Shown: positions 24,826-36,166 of the stretch, one piece after another
Position numbering within the stretch: position 1 is the first letter of the stretch
Layout of the letters: the number at the start of each line of letters is the position of its first letter
Assembly: GCA_950097015.1 (NCBI GenBank)
Contig: CATNEN010000030.1
Location: forward strand, 186,001-250,000
DNA: 64,000 bases
Direction of reading: 5' to 3'
Source: Macrostomum hystrix
Lineage: Eukaryota > Platyhelminthes > Macrostomidae
Program-made: the position numbers and the translations under genes
Notes under the pieces: generated by a model
The model's input: the letters and a program-made list of their open reading frames with translations, nothing else
Told to the model about the DNA's origin: nothing
Databases searched by the model: none

Positions 24826-25500
24826 TATCTTCCCAAATAAGAATCTTCACAACATCAAGTTTCCCAATCCAGAAATTTCCCAATTCAGAATCTTTCCAAT
24901 CAAATATCTTCTCAATGATGATTCTCCTCAGACCAGAATCTTCCCAAATCAGAATCTCCCCAAACCAGATTCTTCCCAAAGAAGAATCTCCCCAAACTAG
25001 AAATTTCCCAAACCAGAATCTTCCCAAACCAGAATCTCCCCAAATCAGAATCTTCCCAAATCAGAATCTTCCCAAAGAAGAATCTTCCCAAACTAGAATC
25101 TTCCAAAACAAGAATTTTAACAATCGGAATCTCCCCAAATCCGAATCTACCCAAATCAGAATCTTCCCGAACCAGAATCTTCCCAAATAAGAATCTTCCC
25201 AAAGAAGAATCTTACCAACCAGAAACTCCTCGAACCAAAATCTTCCCAAACTAGAATTTTCCAAAACCAGAATCTCCCCAAACCAGAATTTTCCCAAACC
25301 AGAATCTCCCCAAACCAGAATCTCCCAAACTAGAATTTTCCTCAGCTAGAATCTCTCCAAACCAGAATCTCCCCAAACCAGAATCTCCCAAACTAGAATT
25401 TTCCTCAACTAGAATCTCCCCAAACCAGAATCTTGCCAAATCAGAGCCTTCCCAATTTGGAATAATCTCAAATTCCCCATCCATAATCTTTCCCATCCCT
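24826..25500. repeat. 16-bp minisatellite
   Basis: About 40 diverged copies of a 16-bp unit of the form CCAGAATCTTCCCAAA. Copies vary more than in neighbouring arrays, suggesting greater age. Open frames with 48-base periodicity on both strands are by-products. Confidence 0.93.
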
Positions 25501-25811
25501 ATTCTTCCGAACGCTCAGTATACCACTCACACTAATAAGTTGTCACCTGTCTGGCTATATTGTGCAGTGGAGTAAGCTTTCGTCACAAGGAACAAAGCAA
25601 AATTCAAGCTATAAATACAAAAACAAAAACTTTGGTCCTTCTCAGTCAGAGTCCAGATTGCATTTGCCCCGCCTGACAAACAATTTTTATGAGCTCATTA
25701 GTATGAAGTATTGAGAGCAACCCGCTGCTGTCCTAACCCAAATTTTTTGCCACTCCCAAGTCCAACTCAACGTTAAGAATTCAGAGTTCCACTCAGAAGT
25801 GACTGGCGCAC

Positions 25812-27845
25812 AGAAATGAGAAAACTAGACAACTGGAAGTGAGTGGAAACCACTCGGAACTGAGAAACTAGACAACTGGAAGTGAGTGGAAACCACTCGG
25901 AACTGAGAAACTAGACAACTGGAAGTGAGTGGAAACCGCACGGAACTGAGAAACTAGACAACTGGAAGTGAGTGGAAACCGTACGGAACTGAGAAACTAG
26001 ACAACTGGAAGTGAGTGAAAACCACTCGGAACTGAGAAACTAGACAACTGGAAGTGAGTGGAAACCGCACGGAACTGAGAAACTAGACAACTGGAAGTGA
26101 GTGGAAACCGCACGGAACTGAGAAACTAGACAACTGGAAGTGAGTGGAAACCGCACGGAACTGAGAAACTAGACAACTGGAAGTGAGTGAAAACCACTCG
26201 GAACTGAGAAACTAGACAACTGGAAGTGAGTGGAAACCGCACGGAACTGAGAAACTAGACAACTGGAAGTGAGTGGAAACCACTCGGAACTGAGAAACTA
26301 GACAACTGGAAGTGAGTGAAAACCACTCGGAACTGAGAAACTAGACAACTGGAAGTGAGTGGAAACCGCACGGAACTGAGAAACTAGACAACTGGAAGTG
26401 AGTGGAAACCGCACGGAACTGAGAAACTAGACAACTGGAAGTGAGTGGAAACCGTACGGAACTGAGAAACTAGACAACTGGAAGTGAGTGGAAACCGTAC
26501 GGAACTGAGAAACTAGACAACTAGAAGTGAGTGAAAACCACTCGGAACTGAGAAACTAGACAACTGGAAGTGAGTGGAAACCGTACGGAACTGAGAAACT
26601 AGACAACTGGAAGTGAGTGGAAACCGCACGGAACTGAGAAACTAGACAACTGGAAGTGAGTGGAAACCGTACGGAACTGAGAAACTAGACAACTGGAAGT
26701 GAGTGGAAACCACTCGGAATTGAGAAACTAGACAACTGGAAGTGAGTGGAAACCACACGGAATTGAGAAACTAGACAGCTGGAAGTGAGTGGAAACCACT
26801 CGGAATTGAGAAACTAGACAACTGGAAGTGAGTGGAAACCACTCGGAATTGAGAAACTAGACAACTGGAAGTGAGTGGAAACCACACGGAATTGAGAAAC
26901 TAGACAGCTGGAAGTGAGTGGAAACCACACGGAATTGAGAAACTAGACAGCTGGAAGTGAGTGGAAACCACTCGGAATTGAGAAACTAGACAACTGGAAG
27001 TGAGTGGAAACCGCACGGAACTGAGAAACTAGACAACTGGAAGTGAGTGAAAACCACTCGGAACTGAGAAACTAGACAACTGGAAGTGAGTGGAAACCGC
27101 ACGGAACTGAGAAACTAGACAACTGGAAGTGAGTGGAAACCACTCGGAACTGAGAAACTAGACAACTGGAAGTGAGTGAAAACCACTCGGAACTGAGAAA
27201 CTAGACAACTGGAAGTGAGTGGAAACCGCACGGAACTGAGAAACTAGACAACTGGAAGTGAGTGGAAACCGCACGGAACTGAGAAACTAGACAACTGGAA
27301 GTGAGTGGAAACCGTACGGAACTGAGAAACTAGACAACTGGAAGTGAGTGGAAACCGTACGGAACTGAGAAACTAGACAACTAGAAGTGAGTGAAAACCA
27401 CTCGGAACTGAGAAACTAGACAACTGGAAGTGAGTGGAAACCGTACGGAACTGAGAAACTAGACAACTGGAAGTGAGTGGAAACCGCACGGAACTGAGAA
27501 ACTAGACAACTGGAAGTGAGTGGAAACCGTACGGAACTGAGAAACTAGACAACTGGAAGTGAGTGGAAACCACTCGGAATTGAGAAACTAGACAACTGGA
27601 AGTGAGTGGAAACCACACGGAATTGAGAAACTAGACAGCTGGAAGTGAGTGGAAACCACTCGGAATTGAGAAACTAGACAACTGGAAGTGAGTGGAAACC
27701 ACTCGGAATTGAGAAACTAGACAACTGGAAGTGAGTGGAAACCACACGGAATTGAGAAACTAGACAGCTGGAAGTGAGTGGAAACCACACGGAATTGAGA
27801 AACTAGACAGCTGGAAGTGAGTGGAAACCACTCGGAACTGAGAAA
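25812..27845. repeat. 43-bp satellite with 860-bp higher-order structure
   Basis: About 47 copies of a 43-bp monomer (GAAACTAGACAACTGG ... AACTGA). Variants differ at CACTCGG, CGCACGG, CGTACGG and CACACGG, at AACTG versus AATTG, and at CAACTGG versus CAGCTGG. The order of variants from about 26120 to 26979 recurs from about 26980 to 27837, exactly 860 bp (20 monomers) later. Each consensus monomer contains the palindrome GAGTGGAAACCACTC, a six-base-pair hairpin with an AAA loop. Confidence 0.97.
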
Positions 27846-28375
27846 CAATTAAGTAGGAAGTACTTTTTAGTACATTCTTCCAAAGCAAGTGCATTGGCTG
27901 GAATTAAGATTCAGTGTTTCATGTTCTGTCTCCCAAAGTTGAGTTGAAAGTGCAAGACGCCAGCGTGTGTTTCTGTTTTATTCTGTCAAGAAGACGACAG
28001 CTTTGCCGCTTCAGCGAACTCTAATGGACTCGGTGCGGACCAGCTCAACTTAACATCCTCAATCTGCGAGTTGTGTCTCCCACTGCGGGCAACATCGGAT
28101 ATTCGCCTGGGGCTCTTTTTTTTATCTCCCTACTTCTTTTCTGTTTTAGTCAATTATTTGATGGTTTCAGGCAAATGGCTCCCTCTGACACAGTCGGTGT
28201 AAGAGCTAAGTCCATCAAATTAAGCTCATCACGAGGAGCTGTGCATTTTTCGACACCCTGAAGACCCACCTGCACGCGCCACAACCTCCATTTGACTCCC
28301 CCACTCTTCTTATCTCTGACTCTACTCAGCCCATCTGACTATCTTGCTCTCTATTTACTCATTTCTTCCTTCATC

Positions 28376-28926
28376 TTTTTCTACCTGTCTCTCCCCTATA
28401 CCTTGTTTTCTACCTCTGCCTCTCCCATCTACCTTGTATTCTACCTTTGTCTCTCCCATCTACCTTGTTTTCTACCGCTGTCTCTCCCATCTACCTTGTT
28501 TTCTACCGCTGTCTCTCCCATCTACCTTGTTTTCTACCTTTGTCTCTCCCATCTACCTTGTTTTCTATCGCTGTCTCTCCCATCTACCTTGTATTCTACC
28601 TTTGTCTCTCCCATCTACCTTGTTTTCTACCTCTGCCTCTCCCATCTACCTTGTATTCTACCTTTGTCTCTCCCATCTACCTTGTTTTCTACCGCTGTCT
28701 CTCCCATCTACCTTGTATTCTACCTTTGTCTCTCCCATCTACCTTGTTTTCTACCGCTGTCTCTCCCATCTACCTTGTATTCTACCTTTGTCTCTCCCAT
28801 CTACCTTGTTTTCTACCGCTGTCTCTCCCATCTACCTTGTATTCTACCTTTGTCTCTCCCATCTACCTTGTTTTCTACCGCTGTCTCTCCCATCTACCTT
28901 GTTTTCTACCGCTGTCTCTCCCATCT
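28376..28926. repeat. 31-bp minisatellite
   Basis: About 17 copies of a 31-bp pyrimidine-rich unit (CTCTCCCATCTACCTTGTTT plus TCTACCGCTGT). Two variants alternate (TTCTACCGCTG and ATTCTACCTTTG). The CTCTCCCATCT core recalls the array at 183-608, which could be shared origin or simple-sequence convergence. Confidence 0.95.
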
Positions 28927-28990
28927 GTCTTGACTGAACAGCCAGTCGCAGCCTTCAGATGCACAGCACAGGCTGTGACTGTCTGCTGTC
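28926..28990 (+). mobile_element. Fragment of the 58.9-kb SINE family
   Basis: About 60 bases share the order of motifs CTGAACAG, CGCAGCCTTCAGATGCA and GGCTGTG with the 3' part of the tRNA-derived SINE at 58941-59245, in the same orientation. The tRNA-like head is absent, so this is a truncated or eroded copy. Confidence 0.55.
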
Positions 28991-29265
28991 ACAATATCCC
29001 ATATCCCTATTTTTGTAGACCAGGAATTCTTTAGATAGCGCAAAGGCCACGAACTACGTACAAGGAGATTCGATATATTTATACTGACAAAATATGGCTG
29101 GGGGTGACAATGGCACGTGGAGAGCAAGGAGTAAGAACATAGCACGTTGCGTCACACGCGCAGGTGACACACGCGGCCCACGCACGCATAGGAAAATGGG
29201 CGTGCATTGAGCAACGATAAGTTAATAGAGTACATTCAAGTCCGGTTGAATATTCAAGTCACAAC

Positions 29266-29838
29266 ACCTATCCTACACAATATCTCATAAACCCTCTCCC
29301 ACACAATATCCCATAAACCCTCTCCCACACAATATCCCATAAACCCTCTCCCACACAATATCCCATAAACCCTCTCCCACACAATATCCTATAAACCCTC
29401 TCCCACACAATATCCCATAAACCCACACCCACACAATATCCCATAAACCCTCTCCCACACAATATCCCATAAACCCTCTCCCACACTATATCCCATAAAC
29501 CCTCTCCCACACAATATCCCATAAACCCACTCCCACACAATATCCCATAAACCCTCTCCCACACAATATCCCATAAACCCTCTCCCACACAATATCCCAT
29601 AAACCCTCTCCCACACAATATCCCACAAAACCTCTCCCACACAATATCCCACAAAACCTCTCCCACACAATATCCCATAAACCCTCTCCCACACAATATC
29701 CCATAAACCCTCTCCCACACAATATCCCATAAACCCTCTCCCACACAATATCCCACAAAACCTCTCCCACACAATATCCCACAAAACCTCTCCCACACAA
29801 TATCCCACAAAACCTCTCCCACACAATATCCCATAAAC
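29266..29838. repeat. 26-bp minisatellite
   Basis: About 22 copies of a 26-bp unit (ACAATATCCCATAAACCCTC plus TCCCAC), with a CACAAAA variant block near 29625-29650 and 29750-29810. It ends about 110 bases from the donor of the GPCR first exon. Confidence 0.96.
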
Positions 29839-29947
29839 CTCCAGATTCCCGAACCCTACAAATCATCTGACGCTGAAATACTTGAACAAATTTCCTCAAT
29901 AGACAAATTCCGAATCCCAATCAGATTTCAGCTTCAGCCGCGCTCAC

Positions 29948-30661
29948 CCGCAGCACCACCACGGAGGCGCCAAATGTCGACGATGACTTGAGTATGCGGA
30001 ACACGACGGCTCCGTAGAAGAACACCAGAAGGATGACGGGAATGTACAATGCCACCGTCCGCTGCACCAGCCCGGCCACCATGTCGTGATAGATGGGGTG
30101 GCCGCACTTGCCGTAGCCTTCGTTGGCCCGGAAGCCGGAAGCGATGGCCCATACGGGGAATGTGGCTATGCACCTGGCAGCGGTGAAGGCCCAGACGCCG
30201 ACGCAGAGGCGAATCTGATTGGTCCGGTGCATCCAGCGCTTGTGAGTGAACACGAAATTCGTGGCCAGAAATCGATCAAAGGCAACAGTGGTGACGCTGA
30301 GCATGCTGACGTTGGTGCTGAGATAGTCCACGGTGATCCACATGTCGCAGCTCCATTTTGGCAGCGGCCAGCCGCCGCACAATGTCTGCACCAGGTAGCC
30401 GGGCAGGGCCAGCAGGCCAATCAAGACGTCGCTGCTGACCATCAGGCCGACGATGAAAACGTGACCGGGGACTCGCCTGACAGAGCGGTCGCGGAGGAAC
30501 ACGGCCAGGATGGCCAGATTGACTGCGGCGATGTAGGCCGACAGGCCGGCGCCCAGGCTGCCGTAGATCGCCCGCTCGCTAGCCGAGTAGGGACTGCTGC
30601 TGGAGCAGGATTCGAACTCGCGATCACTAACACTCTGCGAGCTGGAGTTGGACTCGTTCAT
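29948..30661 (-). CDS. Aminergic-type GPCR, 5' exon (TM1-TM5)
   Basis: Encodes the N-terminus and TM1-TM5 of a rhodopsin-family receptor. The first ATG in the frame is at 30661 and is followed by two N-glycosylation sites (NES, NSS). The GTG further upstream is not needed. TM1 has AAVNLAIL (N1.50) and TM2 has SSDVLIGLLALP (D2.50). TM3 is CDMWITVDYLSTNVSML with the amine-binding Asp 3.32, followed by DRF in place of DRY. TM4 has its Trp, and TM5 has P5.50 and Y5.58. The TM3 pattern is closest to muscarinic and histamine H3-type receptors. The natural ligand cannot be told from sequence. The exon ends GTGCTGCGG|GTGAGC in phase 0. The matching exon with TM6-TM7 is 7.8 kb downstream at 22102. Together they give a full seven-helix protein apart from one frameshift in the third loop. 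Confidence 0.88.
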
Positions 30662-33023
30662 GGCTGGCAGACGCTGTGGGTGGAACAGACCTGCCGAGAG
30701 CTTTTGATTATGCGATGCCACCGTGTGTCAGTAGAACTCGCCGACCAATCCGGGAGCAGCTAATGGGGAGTTTGGGGGACTTGGGATCCTCTAGTCCGGT
30801 ATAAACTGCCTAAAACTTCAAAATCCACTGTTTGGAAGATGTGGGGAATGTGAAAGTCAGGGATGTGATAGTCGGGAATATTTTAAATCTGGGGAGTACA
30901 ATATTTAGGGAATATTAAATGTAGGTAATTCATAATTAAGGGATTTATGAAATCTGGGGGAAAAATAATTTTGGGATTTATCGAGGGAATCTGAATTGAT
31001 GAAAATAAAATCTAAAAAATTTGAAAGTTTTGGAAAAAGCAAAGATGGGGACTTTGGAGTCCACAGACTCAGATATGGCTCCGTCAAGTCTGGCCCGTGC
31101 CGCAGTGCTCCACTCTGCTCAGTTTGAGTTGCTGAATTTCCGCCCACACTCTCCTCACCTCCTGGAGAGTGTCCCCCGAGAAAGTGAGATTTTGAGTACA
31201 GCGACATTGTTGAATGACGACATGCTAGAATGCAGGAAGTGCTGTCGCTCTGCCCGGACCTTCTTGGTTGTGGAGGGTGGCATGTGGAAGCTTTCACAAT
31301 GGAAGTTATTGACAGCTTAATACCAGAGCTCAGATGCTACTGCAGTAGTTGCTATTGAGATACACAATGCATAGAATCTACGAGTATGATACTGCATCAC
31401 ACTCGGGAAACAGACACTGTAGGAACTGCTGACTATTGGGAACTACAGACTATTTGTAACTACACACTATTGGGAACTACACACTATTGGGAACTACACA
31501 CTATTGGGAACTACAGACTATTTGTAACTACACACTATTGGGAACTAGACACTATTGGGAACTACAGACTATTTGTAACTACACACTATTGGGAACTACA
31601 CACTATTGGGAACTACACACTATTGGGAACTACAGACTATTTGTAACTACACACTATTGGGAACTACAGACTATTGTAAGTAGAGACACTCGAAAACTAC
31701 AGATATTTGGGAAGTGCAGACACTCGGGAACTACAAAAATTGGGAAATTCAGATATTTGGGAGTACAGATATTTGGGAGTACAGATATTTGGGAAGTACG
31801 GATATTTGGGAAGTACACATATTTGGGAAGTACACATATTTGGGAAGTACACATATTTGGGAAGTACACATATTTGGGAAGTACACATATCTGGGAGTAA
31901 TGATATTTGGGAAGTACACATATTTGGGAAGTGCACATATTTGGGAAGTACACATATTTGGGAAGTACACATATTTGGGAAGTGCACATATTTGGGAAGT
32001 GCACATATTTGGGAAGTACACATATTTGGGAAGTACACATATTTGGGAAGTACACATATTTGGGAAGTACACATATTTGGGAAGTACACATATTTGGGAA
32101 GTGCACATATTTGGGAAGTACACATATTTGGGAAGTACACATATTTGGGAAGTACACATATTTGGGAAGTACACATATTTGGGAAGTACACATATTTGGG
32201 AACTACAGACACTCGGGAACTACAGACACTCGGGAACTACAGACACTCGGGAACTACAGACACTCGGGAACTACAGACACTCGGGAACTACAGACACTCG
32301 GGAACTACAGACACTCGGGAACTACAGACACTCGGGAACTACAGACACTCGGGAACTACAGACACTCGGGAACTACAGACACTCGGGAACTACAGACACT
32401 CGGGAACTACAGACACTCGGGAACTACAGACACTCGGGAACTACAGACGCATAAGTTAATCTTAAATTTAGTAGACGCAATACTCTCTAGATGCTACTGT
32501 TCAGTAGAGTGATCAGTTAGAGAAAGACAGCAGCGACCGCTAATACGAAAATGTTTTGGCAGGCTAGTATTATTTTCAGCTGGGCCAAAGTGAAAGGATA
32601 TAATTTTCCGCCCACAGCCATAATGAATGAGTGCCGCCAGTGCAGCTGAGGCTGCATGGGTTTTGATCAGTCTATAGTCTATTTTTATCCAGAATTGAGC
32701 AACAGACAGCGAGCAGCCAAGATGAATATCGTCTTCATCTCGCAGTGCTTTTTTATGTCTCATATACTCATAGTTTCAAACTCCCGTCTATCTATCTACA
32801 CTGTCTCCATCTAAATGGAGCCCCACTTGAAGGACGGCAACATAGCAACACACACAGTTGTTTACTCGCAGAACAGAAAGCTGTATCCAGTCTAAGCCCA
32901 ATGAGTTAATTGTTTTGTCTATCTTCCATACTGGAGAGCGAGTAATGTTGCTTATCAGTTGCCACACTATATAGGTATAGGTAAAGGACCAATACGCACA
33001 GGACCCACCCGGGTAATTGAGCA
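30662..33023. other. Divergent spacer between the GPCR and the NmrA-like gene
   Basis: Contains the upstream regions of two divergently transcribed genes and a 1-kb composite array. CTATATAGG at 32968-32976, about 50 bases before the NmrA-like ATG, is a weak TATA candidate. No coding is supported. Confidence 0.5.
31430..32452. repeat. Composite 17-bp minisatellite
   Basis: About 60 units of 17 bp in three successive blocks that share a framework. They are GGAACTACACACTATTG (31430-31670), GAAGTACACATATTTGG (31740-32195) and GAACTACAGACACTCGG (32196-32450). A short mixed zone at 31680-31740 joins the first two. Open frames on both strands with 51-base periodicity are by-products. Confidence 0.95.
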
Positions 33024-33508
33024 ATGATTCAGCAAAAGCTTCGCCGAATCGTTCTTGCCGGCTCTGGGCTCCTCACCGATGCACTGTTGGCAAAGCTGGC
33101 CAACTCTAGCGACGCCTTTCAGCAGCCGGTGACTCTGCTCCCAGACGCCGACGCTCTGGACGACGCCGACGCTGTGACAACGGCGCTGGCCGGCGCGGAC
33201 GCCCTGTTTGTTGAACTGCCGGCAGATCCGGCCGATTCCGAATTGCCTGGCGCGCAGCCGAGCCGCTGTGGTCCGCCTGGTGGCCGCGGCTCGCGCCGGT
33301 GGCGTCGGTCACGTGATCTGCTGCACGTCGGCCTCGCCGTTGCGCATACTGGGCGTGTCGGCGAGACGTATGGACGCCTGGGCGCAGGCGGAGCCGCTGT
33401 GGAGAGACTCTGGCCTTCCGGTTACCTACCTAGTGCTGCCAGTGCTGTACCAAGTGCTGCTGACAGACTGTCTGAAACCCAGACGCGTTGGCGGACACGC
33501 CTGCCTAG
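33024..33508 (+). CDS. NmrA-like NAD(P)-binding protein, exon 1
   Basis: First of three exons (33024-33508, 34084-34274, 35966-36166) of a protein of about 291 residues. That is close to NmrA-like family members such as NMRAL1, which are atypical short-chain dehydrogenases acting as redox sensors. Exon 1 starts MIQQKLRRIVLAGSGLL and includes DADAVTTALAGADALFVELP (the conserved DxxD...GVDAVF region). It continues as ARAGGVGHVICCTSASP and GLPVTYLVLPVLYQ. The glycine motif reads GSGLLTDAL and not GATGxxG, and the next strand region is short, so cofactor binding is doubtful. One surplus base between about 33235 and 33260 shifts the frame. The start of the protein and its second half are in different frames. 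This is either an assembly indel or a real lesion. The donor is CTAG|GTCTGA, phase 1. Confidence 0.78.
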
Positions 33509-34083
33509 GTCTGAGACTCGATTTTCAGGCCTAAATAAGGAGTTTCGTAGTTTTTTGTCGATACCAAATTTACGGGTTTTTGTATTTCAAATGCTTCCGT
33601 TGTTTCAGTCGATACCCAGTTTAAAAATTAAGCCGTTCAGAATAACAATAACAAAAACTAATTGGTACCAGGTATTTTAGAGCTTCACAATTTTGTGTGG
33701 ATTACTTTTGCTTCCGATACTAACTCAGGCTTGCCTAATGAGATGCATGACTGTTTTTATCGAGATCAAAAGCGCATTCTACAAGGCGAGGTTTACTCCT
33801 AAACAGAGCGAGTGATAAGAAATTTGTGAAACAGTCTAACTAGGAGATAATTAGCATCCGTATTTGATGCAGCTAACTTTTAAACTCAGTTTAGCTATCA
33901 AGATCTTGGGTCGGTTTTCAGTTTTTCTGTCTGTTGCACTTCCGTCAGATGCCGTACAAGTACAGATTATGGACTATCTAATGAGCTTCAGTGGCTGTGT
34001 GATGGGCCGTGGTCAGGCGATCGGGTATCAGAGGCAATCTCAGTAAACACAGTTTCTTAGAATTGACCTAATTCTGTCTTCAG

Positions 34084-34274
34084 GCCTGCCCTGCAGCAGC
34101 CATTCGTTCGACATGATGGACGCTGACGATGTAGCCGAGATTGCGCTGAACTGTCTGCAGCTTGGCAACCGTTGCTATGGGCGCTGCCTGCCTCTGTCTG
34201 CCGGCAAGGTGACTGTGCAGCAGCTTGCTGACATCATGAGTAGCGCGTTGGGCATTCACGTCATCGACCAGAAG
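34084..34274 (+). CDS. NmrA-like protein, exon 2
   Basis: Acceptor TTCTGTCTTCAG before 34084, phase 1. The join completes a Gly and reads LPCSSHSFDMMDADDVAEIAL, the typical NmrA segment in which D-x-x-D-V-A-x-I follows the substrate-loop region. It continues with LSAGKVTVQQLADIMSSALG, the usual helix before the C-terminal part. Donor CAGAAG|GTGAGG, phase 0. Confidence 0.8.
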
Positions 34275-35965
34275 GTGAGGGAGACGGGAAAACGTTGAAA
34301 ATCCCAATATCAGGATCAGAATCAGTCGTCAATTCAGATCGAATGTCAAAGGCAGGTGTTTGTCTATCGGATTCCGTGCACGACATTTTTTTATAGCTTA
34401 GAAAAAGTTACAAGATGCCTCCAAAATGAACGCTTAGCGGGTTGTACAGGTACGGAGAATTACTTTGTGTTAAAAGCCATGAATTATCTAGTTCTTATCT
34501 AGATATCTAGTAGAAACTATTCAAAAATTTGAGAACAGAATCTAGTACAAGTTTAAGTACAGAATCTTGTACACATTCGAGTACAGAACCTTGCACACAT
34601 TTTAGTACAGAATCTAGTTCACATTTTTGTACAGAATCTAGTGCACATTTTAGTACAGAATCTAGTACACATTCGAGTACAGAACCTTGTACACATTTTA
34701 GTACAGAATCTAGTGCACATTTTAGTACAGAATCTAGTACACATTCGAGTACAGAACCTTGTACACATTTTAGTACAGAATCTAGTGCACATTTTAGTAC
34801 AGAATCTAGTGCACATTTTAGTACAGAATCTAGTACACATTCGAGTACAGAACCTTGTACACATTTTAGTACAGAATCTAGTGCACATTTTAGTACAGAA
34901 TCTAGTACACATTCGAGTACAGAACCTTGTACACATTTTAGTACAGAATCTAGTGCACATTTTAGTACAGAATCTAGTACACATTCGAGTACAGAACCTT
35001 GTACACATTTTAGTACAGAATCTAGTACACATCTTAGTACAGAATCTAGTGCACATTTTAGTACAGAATTTTGTACACATTTTAGTACAGAATCTAGTAC
35101 ACATTCGAGTACAGAACCTTGTACACATTTTAGTACAGAATCTAGTGCACATTTTAGTACAGAATCTAGTACACATTCGAGTACAGAACCTTGTACACAT
35201 TTGAGTACAAAATTTAGTACACATTCGAGTACAGAATCTGGTGCCAATTTGAGAACAGAATCTAGTACACATTTGAGAAAAGAATCTTGTACACGTTTGA
35301 GTACAGAATCTACTACGGATTTTTAGTACAGAATCTTGTACACGTTTGAGTACAGAATCTACTACGGATTTTTAGTACAGAATCTGGTGCCCATTTGAGC
35401 ACATAATATAGTATAAACTAGGTTTTGAGCATTGGGAAAGCATTTATAATGTGTCAACATTAGGTTAATTTGGAGCAGTTAAGATTTGTTATGACTTTTT
35501 TCCTTATTTTTTGCAGGCATTTGAAAGGTTAGCGAAAAGATTTTAAGATTACGAGTAGAATGGGATGGTTTTGATGCTTGAAGAATCGTGAAAAATTATC
35601 TGGGAATCTTCGAGAAGTGTCGCATTTCTAACTGATTTGTTCGTGTTAATTATAATGCAGGCTTGCTGTTTTCATTTTAGTCTTATTCTGAGAAAAGTAC
35701 ACTAGAAACTAGTAAAGCATTATATTTAAAGCCAATATGCCCAAGAAAGAGTAGAAAGTATGCCCCATTGACAACTATTTCATATCTAGCGCGGCTTAAC
35801 AAAAGTACTTTAGCTTCTCTTCTATATTTATTAATTTATGACTTCCTGCTAAAGCCGCTGCTTAAGCTTGTAAATAAATGCTGCGAATATCTTTATTAAA
35901 TTCGTATGATTCTAGTGACGAGTCAACTAATGATCCATCCAGCAATTAAAAAATAACTGTTTCAG
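34275..35965 (+). other. NmrA-like intron 2 with array
   Basis: GTGAGG donor and TGTTTCAG acceptor. About half of the intron is a 24-bp minisatellite. No exon is supported. The shorter intron 1 (33509-34083) is AT-rich and has no array. Confidence 0.8.
34527..35400. repeat. 24-bp minisatellite in NmrA-like intron 2
   Basis: About 36 copies of a 24-bp unit (AGTACAGAATCTAGTACACA plus TTTT), with CCTTGTACACATT and AGTGCACATT variants in a loose three-unit rhythm. Open frames such as TESSTHFS octads on both strands reflect the multiple-of-three period. Confidence 0.96.
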
Positions 35966-36166
35966 ATTACCTGCGACCAGCTGCGAGCCAGAGGCGATGC
36001 CGACTCAATTGACCTGGGCAACACGTTCGAGTTTGTCATGCGATTCGATCAGCAGCTCAAACAGTCTGTGGCTGAGCACTATCTGGAGCCGCGACGGACT
36101 ACAGACTTTGCTGACTGGTGCAGCCGAAACCGAGGCCAACTGCTGGCCGCTCTCAACTGCAACTGA
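35966..36166 (+). CDS. NmrA-like protein, exon 3
   Basis: Acceptor CTGTTTCAG before 35966, phase 0. It encodes 66 residues (ITCDQLRARGDADSIDLGNT... DFADWCSRNRGQLLAALN) ending at TGA 36164-36166. The closing F-x-x-W-x-x-x-N-R segment is typical of NmrA-like C-termini. The stop codon is the first codon-sized part of a downstream 14-bp array. Confidence 0.8.
   Translation: MTCDQLRARGDADSIDLGNTFEFVMRFDQQLKQSVAEHYLEPRRTTDFADWCSRNRGQLLAALNCN

Larger units (their letters stand above)
22103..29947 (-). other. 7.8-kb GPCR intron filled with minisatellites
   Basis: GTGAGC donor (29947 downwards) and a CCCCAG acceptor at 22103. More than 60% of the intron is five unrelated tandem arrays: units of 24, 16, 43, 31 and 26 bp. 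The rest is AT-rich, with one SINE-like fragment at about 28926-28990. No exon is supported inside. Confidence 0.75.

Noticed and set aside
25812-27845. CRISPR-like array
   Set aside because: There are no unique spacers: the whole unit repeats. The genome is eukaryotic.
28292-29034. ORFs of about 200 residues with LPCFLPLSLP repeats
   Set aside because: By-product of the 31-bp pyrimidine-rich array in the first GPCR intron.
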